Shown here: positions 8,401-17,890 of the stretch, in pieces | How the letters are laid out: each line of letters opens with the position of its first letter | How positions within the stretch are numbered: the first letter of the stretch is position 1 | NCBI RefSeq assembly: GCF_000400995.2 | Contig: NZ_DF238999.1 | Location: forward strand, 186,001 to 250,000 | Length of the DNA: 64,000 nt | Direction of reading: 5' to 3' | Origin: Acidovorax sp. MR-S7 | GTDB lineage: Bacteria; Pseudomonadota; Gammaproteobacteria; Burkholderiales; Burkholderiaceae_C | Translations under genes and position numbers: made by a program | Notes under the pieces: model-generated | What the model was told of the DNA's origin: nothing | The model's database searches: none | What the model saw: only the letters and a program-made list of their open reading frames with translations

Positions 8401-8703
8401 ATGGAATTAACTCCTCGTGAAAAAGACAAGCTGCTGATCTTCACCGCCGCGCTGCTGGCCGAGCGCCGCCGCGCGCGCGGGCTCAAGCTCAACTACCCCG
8501 AGGCCGTAGCCCTCATCAGCGCCTTCGTGATGGAAGGCGCGCGCGACGGGCGCACCGTGGCCGAGCTGATGAGCGCGGGCCGCACCGTGCTCACGCGCGC
8601 CGACGTGATGGAGGGCGTGCCCGAGATGATCCCGGACATCCAGATCGAAGCCACCTTCCCCGACGGCACCAAGCTGGTGACCGTGCACGAGCCCATCATC
8701 TGA
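8401..8703 (+). CDS. ureA: Urease gamma subunit UreA
   Basis: This 100-residue protein is one of the three structural subunits of bacterial urease, which hydrolyses urea to ammonia and carbamate. It starts [20 protein letters not shown] and contains [19 protein letters not shown] and [20 protein letters not shown], which are diagnostic of UreA. Length is exactly typical. The ATG at 8401 is the usual start; the same frame is open from 8347, but that extension has no homologous character. The gene follows a candidate sigma-54 promoter and heads the ureA-hupE-ureB-ureC run. Confidence 0.97.
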   Translation: MELTPREKDKLLIFTAALLAERRRARGLKLNYPEAVALISAFVMEGARDGRTVAELMSAGRTVLTRADVMEGVPEMIPDIQIEATFPDGTKLVTVHEPII

Positions 8704-8704
8704 A

Positions 8705-8756
8705 GCCTTTTAGGCCTCCAGCCCTTATCCACCAAGCGCAAACAGCTATGAAAAAG
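8705..8756 (-). repeat. Dispersed palindromic repeat, copy C (contains hupE start)
   Basis: It reads GGCCTCCAGCCCTTATCCACC-AAGCGC-AAACAGCTAT on the plus strand. It fills the ureA-hupE gap, and its last bases (AGCTATGAAAAAG) supply the hupE start codon. Confidence 0.7.
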
Positions 8757-9338
8757 ATACTTACTATCTCCCTCACTGCCCTGCCCTTCGCCGCGATGGC
8801 CCACGTGGGCGGGCATCCGCACTCGCATGGCCTGGCGGACAGCTTCGCCCAAGGGCTCATGCACCCGTTCACGGGCCTCGACCACCTCGCCGCAATGCTG
8901 GCCGTGGGCGCGTGGAGCGCACTGGCCGTGCGGCCCGCGTGGCGCGCGCCCGCTGCGTTCGTTGCGCTGCTGGTGCTGGGTGCGTTGGCAGGCTTCAGTG
9001 GCCTGTGGGTGCCTGGGGTGGAGCCAATGATCGCCGCCTCGGTGCTGGTGCTCGGCCTGCTGGTGGCCGTCCACAAGCGCATGCCCTGGGGCGCAGCCGC
9101 TGCCCTGGCCGGCGTGTTCGCGTTCTTCCACGGCGCGGCGCATGGCTACGAACTGGCGGGCGATGGCGGCGCGGCGGCCTTCGCCGCACTGGCAGGCATG
9201 GCGGCGGGCTCGGCCGTACTGCACGTCGCGGGCATGCTGCTGGGCCACGCCGTGATGCAGCGCCACCAGTGGATCGCCCGCGCTGGCGGCGCGGCCACGG
9301 CGCTGCTGGGTGTGTTCATGCTGACGCGATTGGCTTGA
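8748..9338 (+). CDS. ureJ: HupE/UreJ family nickel permease
   Basis: This 196-residue inner-membrane protein of the HupE/UreJ family is thought to take up nickel for urease. It has a short signal-like N terminus ([18 protein letters not shown]), directly followed by the family motif [10 protein letters not shown], then [18 protein letters not shown] and [10 protein letters not shown]. These conserved His residues are the proposed metal ligands. About six membrane segments can be seen. It lies between ureA and ureB, a position that ureJ occupies in several proteobacterial urease operons. The stop is one base before ureB. Confidence 0.92.
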   Translation: MKKILTISLTALPFAAMAHVGGHPHSHGLADSFAQGLMHPFTGLDHLAAMLAVGAWSALAVRPAWRAPAAFVALLVLGALAGFSGLWVPGVEPMIAASVLVLGLLVAVHKRMPWGAAAALAGVFAFFHGAAHGYELAGDGGAAAFAALAGMAAGSAVLHVAGMLLGHAVMQRHQWIARAGGAATALLGVFMLTRLA

Positions 9339-9339
9339 C

Positions 9340-9645
9340 ATGATCCCCGGTGAACTCATCCCAGACGACGGCGCGCACGCGCTCAACCCCGGCCGCCGCA
9401 CGCTCGCGCTGGTGGTGAAGAACGCGAGTGACCGGCCGATCCAGGTCGGCTCGCACTACCACTTCGCCGAGACGAACGCGGGCCTGGAATTCGACCGCGC
9501 CGCCGCGCGCGGCATGCGCCTGAACATCGCGAGCGGCATGGCCGTGCGCTTCGAGCCGGGCCAGCAGCGCACGGTGGAACTCATCGATTTTTCCGGCGCG
9601 CGCCGCGTGTTCGGCTTTCGCGGACTGGTGCAGGGAAAACTATGA
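9340..9645 (+). CDS. ureB: Urease beta subunit UreB
   Basis: This 101-residue structural subunit begins [19 protein letters not shown] and contains [21 protein letters not shown] and [18 protein letters not shown], the diagnostic UreB motifs. Length is typical. The ATG begins one base after the ureJ stop, so translation is probably coupled. Confidence 0.97.
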   Translation: MIPGELIPDDGAHALNPGRRTLALVVKNASDRPIQVGSHYHFAETNAGLEFDRAAARGMRLNIASGMAVRFEPGQQRTVELIDFSGARRVFGFRGLVQGKL

Positions 9646-9665
9646 CGCCCCCACGCTCTTCACTT

Positions 9666-9728
9666 CGTGTAATCGCTGCCCCCCAAGGGGGCGCAAGCCT
9701 CCTTTGGGGCGGCCCGGCAGGAGGCTTA
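9666..9728 (+). repeat. GC-rich intergenic inverted repeat
   Basis: The 86-base ureB-ureC gap carries GCCCCCCAAGGGGGCGC and then CTCCTTTGGGGCGGCCCGGC. The CCCCC/GGGGG arms and the repeated CCTTTGGGGC unit form hairpin potential. I recall similar elements as frequent between genes in Comamonadaceae, but only one copy is visible here. The final CAGGAGG also serves as the ureC ribosome binding site. Confidence 0.55.
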
Positions 9729-9731
9729 TAA

Positions 9732-11450
<1,719 letters not shown>

Positions 11451-11452
11451 AT

Positions 11453-11839
11453 TCAGCGCGGCCGCATGTGCTCGCGCAGCCATTGCGCGAAGGCGGATTC
11501 CTTCAACTGGCCCGCCGCCACGTCCAGCATGGTGAGCGTGGCTTCGACCTGCGTAGCGCTCAGCCGCTGGCCGTTGAGCAGCAAGAACAAGCCCACCGCC
11601 AGAAAGGCCGCGCGCTTGTTTCCATCGACGAAGGCATGGTTCTTCGCCAGCCCCACGCCATAGGCAGCGGCCAGGTCGGCCAGATCGGGCGAGCCGTAGG
11701 CCACCAGGTGCTGAGGCCGCGCCAGCGCCGAGTCCAGCAGCCCCTCGTCCCGCAACCCCGGCGCGCCGCCATGCTCGGCCAAGCTTTCGTCATGCAGCAG
11801 AAACAGGGCTTCGCGGCTGATCCAGCGCCACTCGCTCAT
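11453..11839 (-). CDS. doc: Death-on-curing (Doc/Fic) family toxin
   Basis: This 128-residue Doc-type protein carries the Fic-core motif HAFVDGNKRAAF (His68 to Arg76). Doc toxins use it to modify and inactivate elongation factor Tu. It starts with SEWRWISREALFLLHDESLAEHGG, the normal Doc N terminus. The ATG overlaps the stop of the upstream antitoxin gene by four bases, a standard toxin-antitoxin arrangement. The gene ends only two bases from the ureC stop on the other strand. Confidence 0.92.
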   Translation of the reverse strand: MSEWRWISREALFLLHDESLAEHGGAPGLRDEGLLDSALARPQHLVAYGSPDLADLAAAYGVGLAKNHAFVDGNKRAAFLAVGLFLLLNGQRLSATQVEATLTMLDVAAGQLKESAFAQWLREHMRPR

Positions 11840-12063
11840 TTGGCCAATTGGTGAAAGGTGTCGCGGTATTCGCGCATGAACTCGCGCCCCAGCGCGAGCT
11901 GGTCTTCCAGCGACGGGTCATAGGGCGTGAGCGTCACCCCACCGTTGGCCGCATCGGTCAAGAACACCGTGTCGCCCTTGGCGAGCTTGAGCCGTGCCAA
12001 CACCTCCTTGGGCAGGATCACGCCCACGGAGTTGCCGATCTGGGTGAGTTTGAGTGCGGACAT
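11836..12063 (-). CDS. AbrB/MazE-type antitoxin
   Basis: This 75-residue protein has an N-terminal swapped-hairpin AbrB/SpoVT DNA-binding domain (LTQIGNSVGVILPKEVLARLKLAKGD) and a C-terminal acidic/aromatic tail (about residues 48-75) that would neutralise the toxin. It precedes doc and overlaps it. A perfect inverted repeat 22 bases upstream of its ATG is a good candidate for autoregulation. Family and pairing are clear; binding to this operator is inferred. Confidence 0.9.
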   Translation of the reverse strand: MSALKLTQIGNSVGVILPKEVLARLKLAKGDTVFLTDAANGGVTLTPYDPSLEDQLALGREFMREYRDTFHQLAK

Positions 12064-12084
12064 GGGAAAGCTCGCAACGGTAGT

Positions 12085-12100
12085 TATAACGTTCGTTATA
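12085..12100. promoter_or_regulatory. Palindromic operator candidate of the toxin-antitoxin pair
   Basis: TATAACG-TT-CGTTATA is a perfect 7+7 inverted repeat with a 2-base spacer, located in the AT-rich region upstream of the antitoxin. AbrB-type antitoxins bind such palindromes to repress their own operon. Confidence 0.6.
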
Positions 12101-12126
12101 TTAACCCATAAACGCAGCCCGGCGCA

Positions 12127-12522
12127 TCAGACCATCAGATGCAGTTGCCCGTCCTTCACGCCCCGCTCGGCCAGGATGGCGTTGGCCAGGTCGCTCACCG
12201 CGCTGGCAGGCCCACGCAGGATCAGCGTTTCCAGGCAGAGATCGTGCTCCAGATGCACGTGCGTGGAAGCCAGCGTCAGCACATGGTGGTCGTGCTGAAT
12301 ATCGAGCAGCCGCAGCGTGGTCGTGCGGTCGTGGTGGTCGTACAGGTAGCTCAATGAGGCAACGCAAGGCGCATCCGGCCGCGCGGTCAGGCGCTCCTGG
12401 CGCAGTTCGCGGCGCACAAGGTCGCGGAAAGCCTCCGACCGGTTGCTGTAGCTGCGGGACTGGATCAGGGATTCGAAGTCCGCGGCCAGATCGTCGTCGA
12501 TGGAAATGCTCAGGCGTTGCAT
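12127..12522 (-). CDS. nikR: Nickel-responsive regulator NikR
   Basis: This 131-residue ribbon-helix-helix repressor turns down nickel import when nickel is plentiful. The N-terminal domain is MQRLSISIDDDLAADFESLI followed by YSNRSEAFRDLVR. The C-terminal ACT-like domain carries the four high-affinity nickel ligands His77, His88, His90 and Cys96 (QHDHH, THVHLEHDLC), each exactly one position later than in E. coli NikR. The ATG at 12522 matches the canonical start. It is divergent from the TonB receptor gene, with a NikR-type operator between them. Confidence 0.96.
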   Translation of the reverse strand: MQRLSISIDDDLAADFESLIQSRSYSNRSEAFRDLVRRELRQERLTARPDAPCVASLSYLYDHHDRTTTLRLLDIQHDHHVLTLASTHVHLEHDLCLETLILRGPASAVSDLANAILAERGVKDGQLHLMV

Positions 12523-12568
12523 GGCCGCAAGCGTACCGGGATTCGGCTGCGGGTCATCGGCGGGTTGG

Positions 12569-12595
12569 GTATGAAGTTTGCTTGATTCTTCATAC
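12569..12595. promoter_or_regulatory. NikR operator
   Basis: GTATGA and TCATAC half-sites are separated by 15 bases (the match extends to GTATGAA/TTCATAC). The E. coli NikR operator has the same half-sites with a 16-base spacer. The site lies between nikR and the TonB receptor, 24 bases before the receptor ATG, so it could control both. Confidence 0.8.
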
Positions 12596-12619
12596 GCCTT
12601 TTCCGCCCCACGACCATTC

Positions 12620-14641
12620 ATGCGCTTGCCTCTTCGCCGCTCACTGCACCCCATCGCCGCCGCCTGCCTGCTGGGCCTCACACAGACCGCCCAGGCCCAG
12701 ACGCACGTGCTGGATACGGTAGAGGTCAAGGGCGAATCCGCGCGCGGCGGCGCGGCCGCGTACTCCACCACCACGCTGGAAACGCAGGACATCCAGAACG
12801 CCCACGCCACCCGCCCCGAGGATCTGCTGCGCCAGGTGCCCGGCATGAACGTGCAGGACTACCAGCTCTCGGGCGTGGGCAACGCCATCGTGATGCGGGG
12901 CTTTGGCGGCGGCGGGCATGGCGGGGACGTGGGCGTGGTGCTGGACGGCATTCCGCTCAACGAGGCCATGTCGCATGCCGACGGTTACGTCGATCTGAAC
13001 GTCATCGTGCCGCTGGAGATCGAGCGCTTCACCGCCTACAAGGGGCCGGTATCCGCTCTGTATGGCAACTTCAACCGCGCGGGGCTGCTGGCGATCGAGA
13101 CGCGCAAGGGCGGCGAGTACAAGGAAGTGGATGCGAGCATCGCATCGCACAGCACGCTGGATGCGCAGGCCGCGCTGGGCCTCAAGCCCGGTGAGGGGCA
13201 GACGCTCAATCTCGCCGCGCAGCACTACCGCTCCGATGGCTTCCGCACCCAATCGAGCGTGGAGCGCACCACGCTGGCCGCGCGCTGGAGCAAGACCGTC
13301 ACGCCCGCGCTGGAGATCGCGCTCTCGGGCCGCCTGCACCAGGGCGACGGCGATTCGCCCGGCTACGTGACGGCGGCGCGCTTTGCCACCGACCCCTACG
13401 GCAAGGAGCCACAGGCCATGCTGGACGGATCGAAAAAGCACTTCGCAACGCTGCGCGCCGACGTGCAGTACGCCATCGCGCCGGAACTCAAATGGCTCAC
13501 CTTCGCCTACACCACGCGGCAGGACTTCACGCGCTGGTTCAGCCGCCCCGTGAGCCCCACCGCCTGGCGCCAGCGCGAGGAAACGTATGACCGCACGGTC
13601 TACGGCGCGGGCACCAGCCTCAATGGCCGCCACGCCACGGCGTTCACGCCGATTAACTGGGTGGCGGGCATAGAAACCTTCCGCGAAGCCACGGACTACC
13701 AGTTCTATGACGGCGAGGACAACCGCGTGCGCACCGCACCGCCAGGGCTCGACCGGCGCGCGCGGCTCAACAGCCTGTCGGCCTTCACCGAGGTGGATGC
13801 GCCCATCCACCCGCTGTTCCAGCCCTCCTTCGGCCTGCGCTGGGATCGCTTCACCGGCAACTGCCGCCCCCTGGGCCCCGAGACTGGCGACGCCGACTGC
13901 GGCCCGCTGGCGCGCATGTCACACGCCAGCCCCAAGATAGGAGTGCGCTCGCAGCTGCTGCCCCGCGTTCTGGCGCGCGCGAGTTGGTCGGAAGGCTTCG
14001 CGCTGCCCGACGAATTCGCCAAATATGCGCTGGGCGCGCGCTCGCTCAACCCCAACGTCTTTCGACAGACCGAAGTCGGCGCGCAGATCCAGCCCATCGC
14101 GGGCCTGACGCTGGACGTGGCCGCGTACCAGCTGCTGTCGTCCGGTGAAATCCGCGCCGTGGCGCCCGGCATCTACGAGAACTACGGCTCCACGCGCCGC
14201 ACGGGCGTGGAGGCCTGCGCCCTCTGGGCCGCCACGCGCCAGCTCGACCTGTCGCTGGCCTGGGGCAGCGCGCATTCGCGCGTCACGCAGAACGCTGACC
14301 CCTCCATGCTCGGCAAGCAGGTGGCCGGCGTGCCGCGCACCACCACCACGGTCAGCGCCACATGGCGCCCCGTGGCGGGCTGGGAAGGCTCGCTCACCTG
14401 GCGCCGCGTGGGTCGCTATGCGGTCAACGCCGACAACAGCGTGAACTACGGCGGCTATGCCATCTGGGACGCGGGCGTGAACTACACCGTGCCCGGCACC
14501 GGCTATCGGCTTTACGCCACCGTCGCCAACCTCAAGGACAAGGTGTATGCCTCCTCATCGTCCGTCATGGGCGGCGGCACCCAGGTCTTTGCCCCCGGCG
14601 TGCCGCGCACGTTCCGTATCGGCGTGCAGGCGCAGTTCTGA
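12620..14641 (+). CDS. TonB-dependent outer-membrane receptor, probably for nickel
   Basis: This 673-residue receptor has a signal peptide (MRLPLRRSLHPIAAACLLGL, ending AQA), a TonB-box-like region (HVLDTVEVKGE), a plug domain (DLLRQVPGMNVQDYQLSGVG, then FGGGGHGGDVGVVLDGIPLNE) and a beta barrel ending in FRIGVQAQF with a terminal Phe. The plug has an HGGD segment. The NikR operator directly upstream and the nickel-related neighbours make nickel (or a nickel complex) the likely ligand; no residue proves it. The ATG at 12620 opens the signal peptide; the frame is open from 12578 through the operator. It is probably co-transcribed with the DUF4198 gene 18 bases downstream. Confidence 0.88.
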   Translation: MRLPLRRSLHPIAAACLLGLTQTAQAQTHVLDTVEVKGESARGGAAAYSTTTLETQDIQNAHATRPEDLLRQVPGMNVQDYQLSGVGNAIVMRGFGGGGHGGDVGVVLDGIPLNEAMSHADGYVDLNVIVPLEIERFTAYKGPVSALYGNFNRAGLLAIETRKGGEYKEVDASIASHSTLDAQAALGLKPGEGQTLNLAAQHYRSDGFRTQSSVERTTLAARWSKTVTPALEIALSGRLHQGDGDSPGYVTAARFATDPYGKEPQAMLDGSKKHFATLRADVQYAIAPELKWLTFAYTTRQDFTRWFSRPVSPTAWRQREETYDRTVYGAGTSLNGRHATAFTPINWVAGIETFREATDYQFYDGEDNRVRTAPPGLDRRARLNSLSAFTEVDAPIHPLFQPSFGLRWDRFTGNCRPLGPETGDADCGPLARMSHASPKIGVRSQLLPRVLARASWSEGFALPDEFAKYALGARSLNPNVFRQTEVGAQIQPIAGLTLDVAAYQLLSSGEIRAVAPGIYENYGSTRRTGVEACALWAATRQLDLSLAWGSAHSRVTQNADPSMLGKQVAGVPRTTTTVSATWRPVAGWEGSLTWRRVGRYAVNADNSVNYGGYAIWDAGVNYTVPGTGYRLYATVANLKDKVYASSSSVMGGGTQVFAPGVPRTFRIGVQAQF

Positions 14642-14659
14642 CCCACAGGAATCTTCACC

Positions 14660-15364
14660 ATGCGTTTCTTCTCGCTCATCCTCGCGCTTGCATGCGCTGC
14701 CGCCCTGTCCTTGCCCGCGCAGGCCCACAACGTCTGGCTGGAGCCCGATGCGGGCGGCGGCTACGTCGTGCAGTTCGGCGGGCACGAAGGCGTGCTCGAA
14801 ACCTTCCGTCCCGAAAAGCTCAAGAGCGTGCAGGCCTTCGACCAGCGCGGGCGCAGCATCCCCGTGAAGATCGAGCCGCGCGAAGGCGGCGTGCGCGTGC
14901 GGCCCGAGCGCCAGGCCGCGATGCTGGCCGTGCATTTCGACAACGGCTACTTCAGTAGCGTGAGCAGCGGCCCCATGGTCGAGAAGCCCATGAACGAGAA
15001 CCCCGGCGCCACTAGCGGCGTGCATGCGATCAAGTACCACAAGACCATCATCACCTGGGGCGCGTTCGCACAGAAGCCGCTGGGCCAGCCGTTCGAAATC
15101 GTGCCGCTCGCCCACCAGACGCCGCATGCGGGCCAGCCGTTGCGCGTGCAGGCGCTGCTGGACGGCAAGCCGGCCGAGGGCATCCGCATCTCACTCGGCG
15201 AGAAAGGCGCGCCCGTCACGACCGCAGCCGACGGCATGGCCACAGTGACGCCGGTGGCGGGCATCAACCAGTTGCTGGCGATCCGCCGCGCACCCGTGGC
15301 GGGCGATGCACGCACGACGAGCCTCAGCTACGAATACCTGCTGGCCTTTCCGGTTCATGAATGA
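14660..15364 (+). CDS. Periplasmic DUF4198 protein linked to nickel uptake
   Basis: This 234-residue protein has a clear signal peptide (MRFFSLILALACAAALSLPA, cleavage at AQA), and the mature protein starts HNVWLEPDAGGGYVVQFGGH. An N-terminal His followed by VWLEP is typical of the DUF4198 family, periplasmic proteins that accompany nickel and cobalt transporters. The exposed mature His1 is a plausible metal ligand. A second domain (about residues 150-200) resembles an Ig-like fold. AGGAA lies upstream of the ATG. Placement after the NikR-controlled receptor supports a nickel role, which is inferred. Confidence 0.82.
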   Translation: MRFFSLILALACAAALSLPAQAHNVWLEPDAGGGYVVQFGGHEGVLETFRPEKLKSVQAFDQRGRSIPVKIEPREGGVRVRPERQAAMLAVHFDNGYFSSVSSGPMVEKPMNENPGATSGVHAIKYHKTIITWGAFAQKPLGQPFEIVPLAHQTPHAGQPLRVQALLDGKPAEGIRISLGEKGAPVTTAADGMATVTPVAGINQLLAIRRAPVAGDARTTSLSYEYLLAFPVHE

Positions 15365-15416
15365 AATCGGACTCCAGCGCTTATGCACCAAGCGCGAGCA
15401 GCTATTGTTTTTGATA
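15365..15416 (-). repeat. Dispersed palindromic repeat, copy D
   Basis: It reads ACTCCAGCGCTTATGCACCAAGCGC-GAGCAGCTAT on the plus strand and fills the gap between the convergent DUF4198 and GGCT-like genes. Confidence 0.75.
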
Positions 15417-15424
15417 TCACAAGG

Positions 15425-15907
15425 CTACATATGGCTCCTGAGCTGAAATGTCCCGCCTGGCGCACTCCGACCCGTCTGCGCGAACCACGCCAGCCAGTCG
15501 CTCGCCGCGATCACCGGCGCACCGCGCACGGCAGGCGGCAGGGCCTCATAGACCAGCACCGGCATCTCCTGCGTGCCGCCCTGCGTCAGCGCAACGGGCA
15601 GGGTCAGCAGCCGCTTGGCGTATTCGCCCACGTCCTCGGGCCACAGCCCTTCGATGCGGTCGAGCTGCTGCTCCAGCGCGGGGTCGAGCGCATACACCTC
15701 GGCCTGCACCGGCTGCATGCCGGCAAGGCACAGGCCCGGATACCAGCCCAGGTCGTGCAGCGTGCCCGTCAGCACCGTGCTGCCCACGAGCGCGATGCCG
15801 GGCCGCAGGCGCGCGATGTCGTTGACGCCGCCCGCGCGCAAGGTGCCATAGACGGCCACCCAGGCCGCTCCGCAGGGCAGCCATGAAGAAGATTTTTCAG
15901 TCACCAT
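15425..15907 (-). CDS. Gamma-glutamylcyclotransferase-like (AIG2/GGCT) protein
   Basis: This 160-residue protein carries the fold signature VAVYGTLRAGG (residues 17-27), then YPGLCLAGMQPVQAEVYAL and LDRIEGLWPEDVGEYAKRLL, the pattern of AIG2/GGCT cyclotransferases. These act on gamma-glutamyl amines or dipeptides; the substrate here is unknown. The ATG at 15907 was used; a TTG at 15922 would add five residues. It is the only minus-strand gene between the DUF4198 gene and ureE, so it interrupts the nickel/urease series without an obvious link to it. Confidence 0.8.
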   Translation of the reverse strand: MVTEKSSSWLPCGAAWVAVYGTLRAGGVNDIARLRPGIALVGSTVLTGTLHDLGWYPGLCLAGMQPVQAEVYALDPALEQQLDRIEGLWPEDVGEYAKRLLTLPVALTQGGTQEMPVLVYEALPPAVRGAPVIAASDWLAWFAQTGRSAPGGTFQLRSHM

Positions 15908-15936
15908 AGGCCGATCATCCAAGCACGAACCACGCC

Positions 15937-16464
15937 ATGCTCACCGCCAACAAACTCCTGGCCCAGGGCCAGGGCCTTTCTCCCGCCCTCCTCAAGCGCG
16001 CCGCCACCGTGGAACTCGACTGGGACGTGCGCCAGAAAAGCCGCTTTTCCGCGACAGACAGCCAGGGCCGCCAGCTCGCCATCTTCCTGCCACGCGGCCA
16101 GGCCGTGCGCGGCGGCGACGTGCTGGTTGCCGAGGACGGCAGCCTGATCCGCGTGCTTGCGGCAAAGCAGAAAGTGCTGCGCATCACGGCATGCGCGCAG
16201 CACGGCTCGCCATTCGACCTGATGCGCGCCGCCTACCACCTGGGCAACCGCCACGTGCCCATCGAGCTGCAGCCCGACCACCTGAAGATCGAGCCCGACC
16301 ACGTGCTGGCCGACATGCTGCGTGCCATGCACATGATGGTGGAGGCAGCCGACTTGCCCTTCGAACCCGAGGGCGGCGCCTACGGAGGGCATGTGACCAA
16401 CGACGGCCACAGCCATCACGGACATGGCCACAGCCATGGTCACGGCCACGCGCATGACCACTGA
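15937..16464 (+). CDS. ureE: Urease nickel metallochaperone UreE
   Basis: This 175-residue chaperone delivers nickel to the UreD/F/G-urease complex. Visible motifs are KQKVLRIT, then [13 protein letters not shown] (the dimer-interface nickel-binding His) and [13 protein letters not shown]. The C terminus is very His-rich ([17 protein letters not shown]), a nickel-storage tail like that of Klebsiella UreE. The last 11 bases overlap ureF. It heads the compact ureE-ureF-ureG run. Confidence 0.96.
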   Translation: MLTANKLLAQGQGLSPALLKRAATVELDWDVRQKSRFSATDSQGRQLAIFLPRGQAVRGGDVLVAEDGSLIRVLAAKQKVLRITACAQHGSPFDLMRAAYHLGNRHVPIELQPDHLKIEPDHVLADMLRAMHMMVEAADLPFEPEGGAYGGHVTNDGHSHHGHGHSHGHGHAHDH

Positions 16465-17155
16465 GCCCCTCTCGCCCGGCAGCCTGCTGCAGCTGATGTG
16501 GCTGGCCTCGCCCGCGCTGCCCATCGGCGGCTTTTCCTACTCCGAAGGGCTGGAGGCGGCCGTCCATGCCGGGCTGGCCGCGACGGAGCAGGAAGCGGGC
16601 GACTGGCTGGTGCAGCAATTGCAGCTCGCCCAGACGCGCGGCGACATGGCCGCCATCGCGCAGGCCCTGCATGCCTGGGCCGCGCATGACCTGGAGCGCA
16701 TCGCAGCCCTCAACGCCTGGGTGCGCACCACGCGCGAAAGCAGCGAGCTGCGCCTGCAGGCCGAGCAGATGGGCCGCTCGCTCGTCGACTGGCTGCGCAA
16801 CCGCCATGCGGGCGATGCCAGGCGGCAAGACACCATCGCCTGGCTGGCCGCGCACGATGCGGCCTACCCCATCGCCTTTTCCTACGCCGCACATTGCACC
16901 GGCGCCGCGCCGCAGGGTGCCCTGCTGGCCTACGCCTTCGGCTGGGCCGAGAACATGGTGCAGGCCGCCATCAAGGCCGTGCCGCTGGGCCAGAGCAGCG
17001 GCCAGCGCATCCTGGCACGGCTGAGCCAGGAGATCCCCGCCGCCGTGGAGCACGCCCTGGCCCTGCCGGACGCCGCACGGCAAGCCTTTTCGCCCATGCT
17101 GGCCATCCTCTCGGCCCGGCATGAACACCAATACTCACGCCTCTTCAGATCATGA
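16454..17155 (+). CDS. ureF: Urease accessory protein UreF
   Basis: This 233-residue protein links UreD to the GTPase UreG and gates GTP hydrolysis during urease activation. It starts [20 protein letters not shown] and contains [19 protein letters not shown], the hallmark of UreF, and later [22 protein letters not shown]. The ATG at 16454 lies inside the end of ureE (11-base overlap). An in-frame ATG at 16424 would add ten residues that only read the ureE His-tail bases in another frame. The stop overlaps the ureG start (ATGA). Confidence 0.96.
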   Translation: MTTEPLSPGSLLQLMWLASPALPIGGFSYSEGLEAAVHAGLAATEQEAGDWLVQQLQLAQTRGDMAAIAQALHAWAAHDLERIAALNAWVRTTRESSELRLQAEQMGRSLVDWLRNRHAGDARRQDTIAWLAAHDAAYPIAFSYAAHCTGAAPQGALLAYAFGWAENMVQAAIKAVPLGQSSGQRILARLSQEIPAAVEHALALPDAARQAFSPMLAILSARHEHQYSRLFRS

Positions 17156-17814
17156 CCACCGCACTGCACCACATCCCCCACCGCACCAAGAAGCTGCCCC
17201 CGCTGCGCGTGGGCATCGGCGGGCCCGTCGGCTCGGGCAAGACCACCATCCTGGAGATGCTCTGCAAGGCGATGCGCGACCGATGGGACCTGGTCGCCAT
17301 CACCAACGACATCTACACCAAGGAAGACCAGCGCCTGCTCACCATCAGCGGCGCGCTGCCGCCCGAGCGCATCCTGGGCGTGGAGACGGGCGGCTGCCCG
17401 CACACGGCGATCCGCGAAGATGCCTCCATCAACCTGGAGGCCATCGACCGCATGCTGGCCCAGTTCCCCGATGCCGACATCGTCTTCATCGAATCGGGCG
17501 GCGACAACCTCGCAGCCACGTTCAGCCCGGAGCTCTCCGACCTCACGATCTACGTGATCGACGTGGCTGCGGGCGAGAAGATCCCGCGCAAGGGCGGCCC
17601 CGGCATCACCAAGAGCGACCTGTTCGTCATCAACAAGACCGACCTGGCGCCACACGTGGGTGCCAGCCTGGAGGTGATGCACGCCGACACCACGCGCATG
17701 CGCACCACGCCCAAGGGGCTCAAGCCTTTCGTGATGACCAACCTGAAGACGCAGCACGGCCTGGATGCGGTGGTGGACTTCATCGAACGGCAAGGCCTGC
17801 TGCGGGCGGGGTGA
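17152..17814 (+). CDS. ureG: Urease accessory GTPase UreG
   Basis: This 220-residue SIMIBI GTPase hydrolyses GTP to drive nickel insertion into urease. The P-loop is [12 protein letters not shown] (residues 21-32). The nickel-binding CPH motif appears in [15 protein letters not shown], the switch region in [16 protein letters not shown], and the guanine-specificity motif in VINKTDLA. Everything expected is present and the length is typical. It is coupled to ureF by an ATGA overlap and closes the urease/nickel block. Confidence 0.97.
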   Translation: MTTALHHIPHRTKKLPPLRVGIGGPVGSGKTTILEMLCKAMRDRWDLVAITNDIYTKEDQRLLTISGALPPERILGVETGGCPHTAIREDASINLEAIDRMLAQFPDADIVFIESGGDNLAATFSPELSDLTIYVIDVAAGEKIPRKGGPGITKSDLFVINKTDLAPHVGASLEVMHADTTRMRTTPKGLKPFVMTNLKTQHGLDAVVDFIERQGLLRAG

Positions 17815-17890
17815 GGCCGGGCGGCGCAATGCGCGTCCCATGAGAAAATCGCGGGTTACTCCCCAACAAGACACACAGGACACCGCAACC

